In this document: positions 1-13,570 of the stretch, piece after piece | How positions within the stretch are numbered: position 1 is the first letter of the stretch | How the letters are laid out: every line of letters begins with the position of its first letter | From: Palaemon carinicauda | Lineage: Eukaryota > Arthropoda > Malacostraca > Decapoda > Palaemonidae | Assembly: GCF_036898095.1 (NCBI RefSeq) | Contig: NC_090765.1 | Coordinates: 27,203,678-27,267,677 of the forward strand | Length of the DNA stretch: 64,000 nt | Direction: 5' to 3' | Program-made: the position numbers and the translations under genes | Notes under the pieces: model-generated | The model's database searches: none | Told to the model about the DNA's origin: nothing | The model's input: the letters and a program-made list of their open reading frames with translations, nothing else

Positions 1-839
1 ACAAGTGAAATTACCAACAGGAATTCAATCTGAATGACAGCGCTGCTGAAACAAAATGGTCGAGGAACTCTGATACATAGATGCATGATAGAATAAATGC
101 TGACCAATAGAAAAGCAGGGTTTTATGGCAGTAACTAGAATCAGAGTAGGGAGATAACATATGGGAGAGCGGGACGATGGTGGCGAATTTATAGTTTGGG
201 GCGTACAAATTTTAAAATTATCCTTGGCGGACGGGCAAATCTCATAACATATCTAGTTTTGCACCATGAAGAATTTTTCATAATAAGAGGCGAAAAAATT
301 TTCGTATCTTATTTTGTAACACGAATTTTTCGTATACATTAGCTTTCGTATCAGGAAGTATCACTGCATGCGCAGGATAAGCATAGGCATGACATTCTCT
401 GGCACTAAAATGGCAGGACACAAGACTCCATCAGGACCCAGACGCCTCACAAATGCAACACTATACACTGCCATTAGTTGCATTACAATTAGGTACAAAA
501 GTCTAACATCCAAAATATTTAACAGCTCCCTCAATAAGAAAAAAAGTGGACGTGAGGATACAGTAAAAAAAATCTTAATCTCATAAACGCACACTAAAAC
601 ACTTACCTAGAAAATTCCTAAAGTTAAATAAACAGAATTCTAATATTTTTTCTATTTCTATACTTACCTCAAGTTCATATTGCTACATCTCCCAAAGCTC
701 AGTTTATTGATGTTTACCCCACAAAACTTATTAGAAATTTTCCCACTTTCTTTACTTTCGAAAGAAAAATGTCCCCAGTAAAATAATAAAACAATCTAAC
801 GGTTAGGGGTAAGGAGCACACTGAGAGTTTCACAGTCAA

Positions 840-945
840 AAGCATACCTGAACCTCACAATAACAGACTTAAGTACACCTAAACCTCACATTAACGTACA
901 ATTGAACCTCATTACAACGGACTAATAGGGGGAGGGTACAGGTTG
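840..945 (+). repeat. Degenerate short repeat related to a transposon end
   Basis: Three diverged copies of a roughly 30-base unit (gaacctcacaataacagact, acctcacattaacgtaca, gaacctcattacaacggact) follow one another. The last copy plus the G-rich tail resembles the reverse complement of 33010-33075, which reads CAGTTGAACCTTGCATTAAC and then a G run. The shape recalls the terminal sequence of a TA-target DNA transposon, but no partner end was found. The assignment is tentative. Confidence 0.35.
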
Positions 946-2080
946 TCCATTACTGACGTTTGTATGTCACATCTGTAATATTTTCCAAGGCATAAAATTA
1001 AGCAAAATCATAACAAATTGTATAGGCCTACTCTATATCCCTATCTAAGTTTTCACCAATAGGAAGTTTTATTATTTCTATGTTCTTAGTAAATTCTGGT
1101 ATTCAAAGAAAGTTTATAACATGTTTTTCTTATGCTTAGTGCAATTTATCCAAATGTGTTAAAATACTATATGTGAAAAGTTACAAAATCATGAAGGGTG
1201 CATGCATGAACAAGCTCCTGTCGACTCTGGCATGTGTTGTTTATAAATTTGGACTTCCCATCACAATACTTTATAATCTCTTTATTTGTCAACATTATAC
1301 ACTGACAAAACATATATCTGAGGGAGAAATTCAGGTTAGTAAATAAGTTTCAATTCACATTACAGGTACTTGGTAATTATTTGAAAACAATGATGCTATT
1401 CACACAAACTACTTGCAACCAATCAGCTAGTAGGAAACTTTTCCAAGCTAAAGGGCACCTCTGTATGTGAGTGCATATGTGCCTAAGTATAGTTATCAAT
1501 TGAATGTGAGTAACAGAAGTGTACTGTCACCATTCCTCCTAAAAAGCGAGCCTAGCCTTCCCTGTTAAAAGAAAGCCTTCTGAAACACAAGAATTAACCG
1601 CAAGGAAAGTATTTTTAGAACAAAGAGCCAACAGTGCATTCAAGATTTTCATTTATTAGTTGAAATGAAGGGCTTAAAAGATGGGATTTTACTGTATTCT
1701 ATGAAAAGATGAGGTAATGATTAGTCTCATAAAGTCTCAGCATCTTGAGACTTAAGAACTAAATGAAACTGGAATTTTCCATCGAAGAGATTTAATGACT
1801 CTTTAAACCAAGTAGCCATTCTTAATAAAAGTGATAACCATTTAACAACTGCTATTCACAATAATATAAAGGAATTGAGAAGTATATTTTGCATGGTTTA
1901 GAAACAACTATCTCTGAATACTTTGATGAAAAGCTACATCAAGCTTACTTTAGAAACCTAATAAGTTAGTTTTATTGTACGATTTTCATCGCGCTAAGTT
2001 CTAACACTGATCTAGTTTACAACTAGCATGATAGTGACGTGCTGTGCAGAAGTTAAGGTTCGTGGCTGAAAGGTAGAGCA

Positions 2081-2148
2081 TATGTAATAGCACCTCCCAA
2101 GGGATAGGGATGCCTATGTAATGGCACCTCATGAGGGATTGCGATGTA
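2081..2148 (+). repeat. Two-copy tandem repeat of about 34 bp
   Basis: Two adjacent copies of a unit beginning TATGTAATRGCACCTC and ending in GGGAT-rich sequence are visible, with a few substitutions between them. No coding meaning was seen. Confidence 0.6.
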
Positions 2149-5100
2149 TTTCATCTTAAAATCAAACTCTTTATTATTATAAACTAAAATTCTTAACTAA
2201 ATACAAGTAACTCCATATATGTCACAGCCAGACTCATAAGGGTAATGAAATCATGAGTTTTAGAAAATATAACACTAAAGTAAACCTGTGATCAGCTAGT
2301 GGCCGAGCTTGCAAGGGAATGGAAACCCACTCTATCCGGAGTTATCACATGATGCATCGACCAGCTGAACTGATACATGACCAATAACAATCAAATTGAA
2401 GCTCATCTAAGATATGAAATGTCATCCCTCAATTTTTTTTAAATGATATTGTTTACTAGCGCTTACTTTAGCGAAAGGAGGAATATAAGGATCTGATAAC
2501 TAACTCGGCCTTCTGCTTTATTATCTAGATGTCTTACAGAGCGACTAGGCATGCAGAAATGTGAGGGTTAAGCTACAGAAGGGTCAAAATAATGAAAGAA
2601 TTCAAGACTATGAGAGGAACTCAATTCTGAAGGGCATAGTGAACATTCCAAACCCTTACCTAAGGAACAATATGTAACTAAGACCACCACACCCTACTAT
2701 GGAAGTTAGATTAGTTCAAGCAACCAGGTAGACAAGGAATACTTATCACCTACAAGAATAGGTTTACTGTCCTTCTGAGAATAACAAAAGAAGTTGAATA
2801 CCGTAAGTTAAAACCCAAATGGGTCCATCACTAACTTGTTGGTAAGCTAGAGTTGGCACGTCGTATCGTTATCATCTCAGCAAATGACAACTATTCTCTC
2901 TCGCCAATTCCGCTTGAAATAAAAATGATTTTCCTTGGCTGTTATATGAAACAAACAGCAGTCCTTCTGATAACTTCAGCGCTTCCGTGTACAGAAATTC
3001 TAACCAACTGAGGAGATAAGCTAACTTAAAATGCAATAACAATTATCACAATCTGAAAGAAGGACGTCTTGACAAAACCATTGCAGCGGAGAAGCCGAAT
3101 TCAAAATTTTTAGGATGCCACTTGCCATTTACTGATAGATTGTTTCATTACTTTACTGGGGGCATGTATCTCTTGAAAGGGAAAACTTCTGATAATTTTT
3201 TGGAGTGAGAAGCAGCAATATAAACATAAGGGGAAATTCATAGAAATAAATACTTTTCACTGTCAGGTGAAAATGGGACAATTATAAGGGTTACAAGAAT
3301 TTGTAAATTTCACTATAAATATATCTTGATCCCGTGTTTTCAAAAAAATAAGTAAACTGTGAATATATCAGTGTAATGTTGAACACATACTGTACGTATG
3401 AAGAGCCCAACTAAAAAGTATACTACCGAGTAAGTAATATATGTCAAAACTAGAAAACCAAACAATAAAAACCATGAAAATATTTCCAACAAATTTGGTA
3501 AATGATACAAATACCTACTAGAAAAATCTCCACCTTCGTCTAAAGCAAATATGGAATAACACCTTCTATTGCTTACCTGTTTTACCCTTAAACTCTTTAC
3601 AAATTTAAAACAACTTCATGTATTACAGTACATGGTTTCATGATGAGCAATTATCTGATGACAAATCCCAACATATACCATACAAAATAATGAAGTTAAC
3701 TGAAAATAATGGGCTTAAGTGCTTTAAAAAAGCCATAAAGTTTTATTCTATTAAATAATACGATTGCAAGTGCAAAATATTACTACCCAAGCAACTTTCC
3801 ATAAAGTCTTTAGTCCGGTATTCCTTATTTCTATATCAATCATACTACTGAGCTACAAGAACAACACTCTTTGTAGACTTCATTTAAGCAGTCTTTAAAA
3901 GTTATGCAAAACCAAGGACACATGCACTTGGGAGTTCTGAATTAATGAAAATTTAACTAGGTCAACACACTCAATACCATTCATAGGACATACACAAGTC
4001 ACTGATTATATCCCAGGCTACAGCCAAACCCAAAAAAAGGACAAACAGAAATTTACACAAGAATGTCCCTTTACTCTCCATCACCAAGTTTAAAAAGTGA
4101 CAGTTAGCATTCAAAAGGTGATATGGACAATTAATGAACACAAAACCCATACCCCTAAACGAAGAGCCTCGCTAGGAAATGCCCGCTGATGAGATCGCTT
4201 CATGTTGGTGGATGATGACTTAGTTACAGCTTTCTTCTGTGAGAGGAACATGTAAGCTACATAAATAACCTATTCCTTATGTGCTAATTAATGAGTGGAT
4301 TAGGATAGTAAATATTAAAAAATAATTCATAAAGTTCAAGCAGAATTTTTAAAAATTCTGAAAAAAAATAAAAAACCATAAAAAAAATATATTTTTTTTT
4401 TACGTCAGTGTAATACAGTACATGCATACAGTGAAAGGAAATATGTAAAAAATACATTCAAAATTATATCAATATCCAATATAACAGCTACCATACCTAC
4501 TAAAGTTAAAATAAAATTAATTACAGTATACATTATATTATTTTGATACTTACCTGCTAGTCACAGCGATAACAATCACGAAGCATGGACGCAACCTCTT
4601 AACCACACCCCCCAAAAGAAAGTTTTCTCTATCTTTCCCCTATAACCCTTCACTCCAGCACCTAGCTAGTGTCAGATTGCCCTTTATCAGGAAGACAACA
4701 GAACCTGCTAGAATTCTTTTTCTATGTGAATCACTCCTATTTAAAGCTGTAGAAGACTTTTAAAACACTGCATGTGACTGGCAGGAAATAATCAAAATAA
4801 TGAGTTTTATAATAAAAATTCTGCCTATTTCAATTATGCGTACCTGTTACCCCAAGTGCCGACTACAAGAGAGGAGCATATCAAGCAGTTTTACTTAAAT
4901 CTATAAAGTAAAAAATAACCTTACGTACCCCACAAATTTCTACATGGCTTGATTTGTACGCCAAAATAAAGTATAAAATGTTTCTATGGAGTTTAATCCA
5001 GTTATTTAATAAGGAAGGAAAAACAACTTAGAACCAGATACATGATCTGTAGAATACATTTACTGACAAATGCATACAAGAAATCTAAAAAGACAACCTG

Positions 5101-5365
5101 AGCTGTTATCCAGAATACCATTTTTAAAGGTTCAATCTTAGAATCATCACATCCATTATGTTCTATCTATGCAATTACTTCTGAATTGCACTGCATTGAG
5201 TGTTATTGGAAATTCAAAACCCTCCAAGGGCCATTATGGACAGATTCCAAGAACAGAATATGTAACTATGTTATACTTAGATAAAGCCTTTGATAATAAA
5301 CTCTTTGTCAAACCTGCTTATCTAGCAAAGTTGGTTCTCCATCTCGATATTGCAGCTAATATAAT

Positions 5366-5575
5366 TCCTTTCCTCACTGGGCTACTTTCCCAATAAGAGC
5401 GCTAGAGCTTGTAGCATTCTGCTTTTCTAACTAGGGTTGTATCTTAGCTAGTAATAATGATAAATAATAACAATAATGATGATGATGATGAGATGATGAT
5501 GATGATGATGATGATAATAATAATAATAAAAATAACAACAATAACAATAATAATTATTATTATTATGATCTGAAA
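5366..5575 (+). repeat. 3' end of a dispersed repeat with GAT/AAT tail
   Basis: The segment beginning CCTTTCCTCACTGGGCTA matches the 3' end of the roughly 630-bp dispersed repeat seen complete at 16275-16905 and 54062-54712. It runs through the 'gggttgtagcttagc' block and ends in (GAT)n and (AAT)n simple sequence. Truncation to the 3' end with a short-repeat tail is typical of target-primed (LINE/SINE) insertion. Confidence 0.7.
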
Positions 5576-8500
5576 AAATCTTCGAGTTGCTCAAAAAATC
5601 ATGAATCTTATCCCCAGGAACTATTGCTGATATGTGGGCCTTCCTATTTACTTTAAAAGCATGGAAAACAACCCAAGAACCTTTATTAGGTAACAGTTTG
5701 TCATTTAGAGAAACTTGAATGTCATCAATGATTTGGCAAGAAGCATGAAATAAAGTTCAGTTTTCTGAATCAGGTCAGCAGAACTACCAGATGGTCCATC
5801 TTGCCTTAAAAGTTGAGGATAACAGAATAAAAGTTATATGACTACCTTTCTCAAAGAGGATAGAGTCTGGAAGACTCCTTATAACTGACCAGTCCTCAAA
5901 CATCAGACACTGACAGCTAACCTGTAGATCAGGTTCAGGTTTTCAAGACTTAGCCTTTGTAACAGCACCTCAGGTGTTTACATTATGATTTTAGATTGGA
6001 ATACATCTTTAATCTATTTTGTTTTGTTTTTACTTCTGCATATGGTAATTCAATTTTTCCTGTGAAAGTAAATAATGAAAATGTTGTAAATAATGGCTTA
6101 TTCACAAGAGCTGAGTGGTTGTGAGCGCTCTTTTTATAATAAAGGTTTCTACATAAAGGTACTGGCAAGCTTTTACAAAGGATTTCAAGGCTGAAAGCTT
6201 TATACTGTACTTTTGAGTCTCATATACAGTAGTCAGTGAAAATATTCTCCAGATTGTGCATCCGAATCCAACTTGTCTAGCCCAGTCACAAACATCCTAT
6301 TTATGCACCTTTAAAATGCTATACAGTACTTCATAAAATACCTACGTTAACAAAAAAAAATGTCATCTAATCACCTTCAGTAACTTCATAACATAAATAA
6401 CAAGCAAACTGAAGAAAAAGTTGTTTACAAAACCAAGTACATTGTGCTGGTTAAGCTGCAATTTCTTAAATTTCTAACCAATATGAAATAAAGGGCAACA
6501 ATAACTCACTATAAAATACTAATGGCATGGAAATGTTACAAACCATTTCATTTGAACTTTTGCCAAGCATAAAAACAAACAGTGGTATGAACTGTAATAT
6601 ACGTTTTCACTTCTGCTTACAAAAGGTATTTCAAGAACATATACTTAAATTGAGATATATAGTACTTCAAACATTCACTTTTGATCATCAAATATACTGT
6701 ATTTCCTAGAGACTTTACTATAATTAAGACATACTTTAAATATGTTATTCAATCAAAATTCTCAAATTTCTTAATTTTCATATCAACACTATATTAAATG
6801 GCCTTTTAATCTTCCATAAACTAACTAAAATATATTTTCTGGGTTTAACCACAAGCTAGGGAACAACCTAGAAGGATAAATACTTCAGTCACTTAAAGCA
6901 TATATACTGTATCATATAAACCATAAAATAAATAAATTGCATAAGAGTACTGTAATGAATGTTTATGAAAATTACAAACACACAAAAAAAATGTAATATA
7001 TGTAACATACTTAACTGACAAAAATATTCACTATTTTCACTGCTTTGTGATGGCTGTCTGGTTCCCCAGCCAAAACTTGAATAAACTGTTCACTAAGATG
7101 TTAACAATTACATAAGACAAGCTTATCAGCAGTGATAATACCGAGTCTATCACCCCCACCAAAGTCCACTTCAGAAAGTCAACAGCCACTTGTTTAAATA
7201 ATGGGTTTGCTTATCAAATAAGACTAAAGACTAATGATCAAACTACCATGTCCTGTAGTACAATAATTCCACTAAGGATTCACAACTTATGCTAAAAAAT
7301 ATCTAGCAACACTGAACTTTATTAATTTATTTTATTCTTGAATTAAGCAAAATTCTGGATTGGAACATTCTGAATATCTATAATAAATTACAAAGCTAAC
7401 ATTAATAATCCTATTGAAATGAGACTTTGGCAGTTCTCAGTTGTTACTAAGTCACAGGTTATGTCACTGATAATTACTGACCTTCAACAATGAGTAAACA
7501 AGATAAAATAAGCAATACGCTTCTTTATATAATATGAATCCAGTGATGTTTATATGCACAATACTAATGTTCCAATCACTTCAAAGATAATGTTTGATAT
7601 AAGTATTAGTACCAGATTAACCTCTCATTCCAAAAATAATATTTACAAACTACGCATTTTCTGTGAAGATATTATCGTTAGGTAACAGAAATCATTACAG
7701 TAAAGTCAGAAATTATCTCAATCCAGAATACACCTGCTAATCAAAGTATCACCATATCAATTCCTTGAGTTATACAATATTTGGCAGCATACAATTTAAA
7801 AACAAAATTATTTTTCATGCAAACTTCCTATGTATTCCACTAGTGTATCAAATCTTGCATTGCAATTAGTCAGGAATTGGCTGACCATTCACATTCAAGG
7901 AATTTCATGTTGTTCAAATATTTTTAATAATAATATCACTACCTTCTCATATGAATGCTTCTTACTCACTACTTCACTAAATGTCTTTACAAACACTAAA
8001 TAAGTCAAGTAACACAAGACAGCTTATAGTCATAAGCTAAATCAATAGGTTTTCAACCATAAGATATCACAAATACAAGAAAAGTACAGTATTTATTATA
8101 TTGTACTGTATACAGTTGTCCCTGTGAATGAAACTACTTCGCATTCCATCAGAAGCAAATCACAAAGAGAAATATCATAAAACAAATGACCCTTCTTTTA
8201 CATAAATAGGGTTAACTTCTTAATAGGCGTACCTTACACCATAACCTTATATCACCGACATGTTCAGACAAACTACAATATAATACCTCCCTTTTTCCAC
8301 ATAACACACAAAAAAATATACAATATCTGCAAAGTAATGCTACAAAGGGTCTAAAAGGGAAAGTAGCTCAGTGCAAAAAAAAGAAATGGAGAGGTGAAGA
8401 ACAAAATGGAAAACAAGAATATAAGACACTAAAGCAAATTAAGAAATAAATAAACACTAATATAAAAGATATATGTTAATTATTTTCACCAAGTTTAAAC

Positions 8501-10533
8501 ACCTGAAGTTTAATAAATTCAACTACTGTATTCATTCACGAAGATCAATCCCACAATTTGGTCACATCTGGAATAAAACTTTTAGAATACTATGTAGCAT
8601 CGAGACTTACAAAATAATAAATATGGTGGATGGCATAATCTGGTTAGATCTCAGAGAAAAATTAGATTATGAAAAATCTTATATAGCTCCATGTACAATG
8701 AACTAATTGAAAAAGAGTGCTAGATACTAATGTAGATATCAGGAATAAGGCATTTAATAGCTTCAAATATTTATTCAACAATTCAAGATTAGAGTTCTTT
8801 GATGAAGATCAGGCATGAAAATAATATTCAAACCAAAGCAAAATAAAAATACACATAGTAAACAAAATTATCTAGGTAGGGAAGATATTATGTCCTAGAT
8901 CTACAAACAATCATGCTCTTTGTTTTGTTATAAGTTTAACTACATTCTCCATAATTTACATTATGCAGTAATGTAAACTAATCTCTTTTCCAGAGACTGC
9001 AACCTCAGGTATACAACTGGATCAATGCTAAGAGAGTATTGTCATCTAGATGAAAAGCATCACATGACACTTCAAAGGATGAGTAGAGATGAGCTAAAGG
9101 GGGCTGAGATCAAAGAAAAGTGGTGCCTAGATGAGCACATCATTTGATCTATCTTCAGTACCTTGTCTTCGAGTTATAGGTAATAGAAATAATGGGGCCC
9201 TCGATCTGTGTGAATGTTCTACAGACATTTGTTATCTATCAAGGTAATTTGTCTCTTTTTCCTTGGAATTCTTAAATTTCAATAAACACTCCTGCTCAAT
9301 TACCCTCAACTCTTTAGTTCACCTGTTCACCAACCCATACGCAACCTTGTGTGACAACTTGGCAATATCTTCATGGATACCCTTAAGAAAAGGAAAACTT
9401 TTTAGCCATACATACAGTATATTGCTCCAGATTGTGGTTGATATGGAAGGTTGAATTTTATGCCAAGCCTAAGTAATGAACACAAAAACATTCTTAAAGC
9501 TGGAATTTCTCCAAAACTCTACCACAATTTAGTTAAGACCTCAAGAAGTTTAACAGTAGGTTTTGAACAATAAAAATGTCTTGACTCACAGGTCCAATGA
9601 ATGTTAAAATAAAAGCAGCACATACTTGAAATCTTCTACAATAAAAAGCAGTGCTCAGGTGTTGTTCTTTAGAAACCTTGGATCAAGATACTGTACAGTC
9701 TCTCTTCTTTAAGGGGACAAACGTTTTCTTAAGACATCTAATTCCTAAGACTGCCTGACCACCAATAAAATAATTGTTTCAAGACCTATACAACTTTACA
9801 CAGTTTATAAAAACCTTAGATATGTACTTTTTAAAGGCCTATCACCAGTCATGGCTTTGACAAATGTCACATCATAATATGGACTCACAACTTTCCGAGA
9901 TCAGGATAGTACAGAAAAAAGGTCTTCCTTATCATCGTCCTGGTAAATGAATTGGATTGCCATATATTCAAATCTCAGAACCAGGTAAAAAGGACTCTCT
10001 CCATATCCCCAATGACTGGATTGGACTGGATTATAAATTTTATGCCAGAGGAGAGGCATTGAGACCAGCGCTATATAATCCCCAATGACCTGATCACCTA
10101 ACTTGGTGATCCTCTATCCAGCCAAGGATGATAGTCTGGCTTGTCACAAAAACAGCACCCTCCTTCTGACGAACAACAGACAAAGTGGATAGGGACAATA
10201 AAGTTAACTTGGCAATATATTTGGTACCTGGCCTTCACCATTTTTGTAAATATGGTTTAGTCTGGAAGCACAAAACCCAACTTGTTATTCAATATTTCTT
10301 CGTAAATGTCAAGCTCCATAATAAGAACCAAGTTATTCGATTAGGTAACTACAAATTAACTTGCACAAATGCCAGCAGTTCACACCAAATGAAACATTTG
10401 AATATAAAATCATAGTTTCCCAATCAACTTGAAACACCACAACAAAGAGTTCAGAATTCTTTAGAAAATTCATCATCTCCTCCTTCACATATTGACACAA
10501 AGGGCCTGTCTACACAATGTATAAATTATTCTA
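5576..10533. other. AT-rich DNA without a recognisable gene
   Basis: Only short frames are present on either strand, none with recognisable protein features. Runs of T or A and TACTGTA-like words are scattered through it. I see no transposon boundary inside this interval. Older, unrecognised repeats are likely, for example around 9.6-10.2 kb where the composition is less AT-rich. Confidence 0.45.
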
Positions 10534-10537
10534 TTAA

Positions 10538-10839
10538 CCCTTTTACCCCCAAAGGACGTACTGGTACGTTTCACAAAACTCATCCCTTTACCCCCATGGA
10601 CGTACCAGTATGTCCTTGCAAAATTATCCTATAAAAAAATTTTTTTTTCATATTCTTAATAGTTTTTTGAGAAAATTCAGGCATTTTCCAAGAGAATGAG
10701 ACCAACCTGACCTCTCTATGACAAAAATTAAGCCTGTTAGAGCAATTTAAAAAATATATACTGCAAAATGTGCTGGGGAAAAAATAACCCCTTGGGGATT
10801 AAGGGTTGGAAATTTCCAAAGAGCCTGGGGGTAAAAGGG
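10538..10839. mobile_element. TTAA-flanked MITE, piggyBac-like
   Basis: A 302-bp unit is bounded by TTAA on both sides (10534-10537 and 10840-10843). The ends are inverted copies of CCCTTTTACCCCCA. Inside the left end the block 'ctttacccccatggacgtac' is repeated twice in tandem. A TTAA target and CCC-starting inverted ends are typical of piggyBac-type non-autonomous elements. There is no coding capacity, so mobilisation would need a transposase supplied elsewhere. Kolobok elements also use TTAA and cannot be excluded. Confidence 0.75.
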
Positions 10840-10974
10840 TTAACATACAGTACTTGAGAATGGCTCCAAGTGGTATTGAAAGATAGTGAAATGACAGGTC
10901 ATCCTTATCAAGACCTCCTAATACTTATTGAAATGCCCCCAAGAATGGGTCAGCAAAGCTGCAAGCTAGCATTG

Positions 10975-11125
10975 TAAGCAATGTTATGTACAACTTCTTT
11001 GTTGCTGTCTGGAGGAACGTAGAGAGTAGAGGTCCCCTTTTTTGTTTTGTTTCTTGTTGATGTTGGCTACCCCCCAAAATTGGGGGAAGTGCCTTTGGTA
11101 TATGTATGTATGTATGTATGTACAA
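10975..11125 (+). repeat. Dispersed repeat 3' end with (TATG)n tail
   Basis: The segment holds 'gttggctaccccccaaaatt' followed by 'gggggaagtgcc' (a local C5/G5 hairpin) and then a (TATG)n tail of about six units. A non-coding body with a short microsatellite tail is the usual form of a LINE or SINE 3' end. Only one copy is present here, so the family call is inference. Confidence 0.45.
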
Positions 11126-11339
11126 CTTCTCAGTATCTCTCTAAATCCCACATTACTATATACCTAGGGTGCATTTTTTAAAACGTTCAGTCATCGTCAT
11201 GAGGTTCAGATCATAAAAAATACTATTCTAATTAATGATATTCTGTGAAACAAATGTTGCATGGATGAAAAATGGTCAAGTTAAAGAGTAGAGTTTAACA
11301 AATACTTGTTTCACTCCAAATCCATTAATTTTTCTCCCC

Positions 11340-11635
11340 TTGTAGTGCATTTACATAAATACCCATTACCAAGAGAAAGTAGCCACTGAACTATTATATT
11401 GCAGTAGTTTATCCATTGAGCGAAAAAGAATTGTTTGATAATCTCAATGATGTCAGGTGTATGAGGACAGAGGAGAATATGGAAAGAATAGGCCAGACTA
11501 TTTGGAGTATGTGTAGGCAAAGAAAAATAAACTGTAACCAGAGAGAAAGATCCAATGTAGTACTGTCTAGCCAGTCAAAGGACACAATAACTCTCTAGCA
11601 GTGGTATATCAATAGGTGGCTGATGCCCTGGCCAA
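11340..11635 (-). repeat. Partial reverse copy of the 630-bp dispersed repeat
   Basis: Read on the minus strand, this matches the 5' half of the repeat at 16275-16905: 'cctttgactggc', the 'ctctctggttacagtt' block, 'cacctgacatcattgagatt' and 'tcagtggctacttt'. The copy stops near 11340 and lacks the 3' half and AAT tail, so it is truncated or was later deleted. Confidence 0.7.
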
Positions 11636-11639
11636 CCTT

Positions 11640-13180
11640 CTACCTACTTATCATATAATTTGAGACCTATTTCTTCCTGTTTTTGGTTAAGTTCTATTTG
11701 TTAATTTGACATAATTTTGTTGAGTTACATATTTATGATATCATTTTACAATCTTGTTTGAAAGCCAGATATATAACTGACATAATTCTTAAATGGGACT
11801 TATGGGTACAGTACTGGTTTAAGCATGATAAAGTGCACAGTAATGACCAGATAAAATTATCACATTTTGTACTGAAAAAAATTACCATTTGGACATCCAT
11901 GGGTCAAAGTATTTTGCAACATCAATACAGTTACTATTATGGTCAAGTACTTCTTCTCATACTATATTTATAGCATAACGGCCTCATTTCAAGTGGTTCT
12001 GGTCATTTAACTGTAAGTAATTCAAGTATAGCTTCGAGCTTTCATTGGATGATGATAATGTTTCCTGCTTCAGTCATTAGCTATTTCTGATGGTGATCCC
12101 AGTACTTTGTCAGTGGATGATAGTTCCCAACTGTCGAAGAGACAGTTTTTCCAATGAAATCAGTCCCTCGCTCTGGGTGGTCTATGATGAGTGCTTTGCT
12201 ATCTCCTCCCATGATGGCTGCTACTTGCTTCCTCGACCTTCTGATTGTGCGGAAAGTTCACTTAAGGACTACATCTCAACTCTTGATCAGAAAATAACCG
12301 AGATCCTTCTCTTGTTGCAGGATATACCGCCTCCTCTCCTTTTTTTTTGTGCTCATGAAGTTTCTGCTCTCCAGTCTTCTCATCAACATTATTCTCCCTT
12401 CTGATGGCCAAAGGTTCATCTTTATGCAGGCCGATGTACACAATGTGCCCGATTTTCCTGTCAGTCCTTCTCACTTCCGATAAGTTCACAATGAAAACTC
12501 TCTTTGAGTTCTAGGGGTCTGACTAATGATGAAGGGTCTTCTACATACGACTCTAATTATCACTTCCAGAGAAGTTCAATACATCCCATCCTGGGCATGA
12601 TTAAAAATGGAACAAGAACGCTCCTTCCTTTTGCCCTTATCATTCAAGTTAAGAAGACTATTACCGGTATCAGTATTCCCTAACACCAATAATGCTCTCA
12701 GGTTCCCCTCAATAACTGAATACTTACAATTGACAACACTAACTCTACTTGTTCAGGGGTAACTTTTAATCAGCTAGTAGCTAAGGTATGTGGCAACTGT
12801 TGGTAGCTAGCACAGGCACAGATGCAACTCTGTGCACGTCAAAGAAAAACAACGATATGGGTAGAGAAAAACAGAGCATCTTAATCTGCTTATAAAAGAG
12901 GAACTGAATGTAAGTACGTAAAACTTCAGGCCAGTAAGGCTTCAGCATGTTTGTTTTATGTCTATGCAGGATACTGAATCATAATAAGCTTCTAGAGATC
13001 AAGATCCACCATGATTTGAAAGCTCACTACTCCATTCTACATCACTGTACAAATATTCAGCAAGCTCTCATATAATGAAAAAATATTCACTGTTGACTGT
13101 ATTGTAGGTTAAGAACTTTGGGGATGCTATTCTCCTGAGAGGCTATAATTCCTTATACTCATCTACTTGTGGGCTGACAG
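11640..13180. other. Unassigned stretch with one 104-codon frame
   Basis: No domain is recognised. An open frame at 12090-12404 (+, 104 codons) shows no homology that I can recognise, and its codons are interrupted on both sides. The segment near 12760-12830 looks like part of a terminal repeat of the decayed DIRS element that follows, but this could not be proven. I treat the region as degraded repeat DNA. Confidence 0.3.
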
Positions 13181-13570
13181 AACTTTAGATCACTGGAATA
13201 TTTTGATCGTAAGAAGGTTCTGAATTCTCTTATTCAATAGAAGAGCCCAAAATGGAACTCAGGCTGATGTCATTCCTAAATAAAGAACTGACAAATGGAA
13301 TCAGGTAAGAACATATGAAATTTACTGCAAGCCTCTGCCTCAATAAGAGGCTTAACAGAACATTCTGGTCTCAAAGAAGGTCCTCTTGACAGTTGTTGAG
13401 GACCAACCAACCATATAGATAAAGAAAAAATCTTACTCTTTGATTATGTAACCACTTCACTACTGGAGCCATAACTATTATGAAGACTTGAGGAGTTACG
13501 CTGAAAACAGAGCATGGACAACTGAATTGACAGATTCTGCCTTGAAGCTTAAACTAGAAGTATTTTCATG
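13180..13570 (-). pseudogene. Decayed DIRS-type reverse transcriptase fragment
   Basis: Read on the minus strand around 13560-13380, one frame gives FSVTPQVFII followed by FFLYLYGWLV. This lines up with FGLSTAPMVF and ASLYLDDWLL of the intact RT at 47571-50024. The two catalytic aspartates of YLDD read as YLYG, and stops follow in the thumb region towards 13180. It is an old, inactive copy of the same class of element as those further right and in the same orientation. Boundaries are approximate and no terminal repeats were found for it. Confidence 0.5.

Larger units (their letters stand above)
1..5365. other. AT-rich DNA without a recognisable gene
   Basis: I read this stretch on both strands and found no reading frame with a recognisable domain and no convincing exon. 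It is AT-rich with short homopolymer runs and many TACTGTA/TACAGTA-type words. A few short repeats inside it are listed separately. It could be intergenic or intronic. An unrecognised short exon cannot be excluded without transcript data. Confidence 0.5.

Noticed and set aside
5169..5396. A frame with 'MLYLDKAFDNK', reminiscent of LINE RT
   Set aside because: No neighbouring RT motifs exist in any frame, and the frame runs into the 3' end of a non-coding dispersed repeat.
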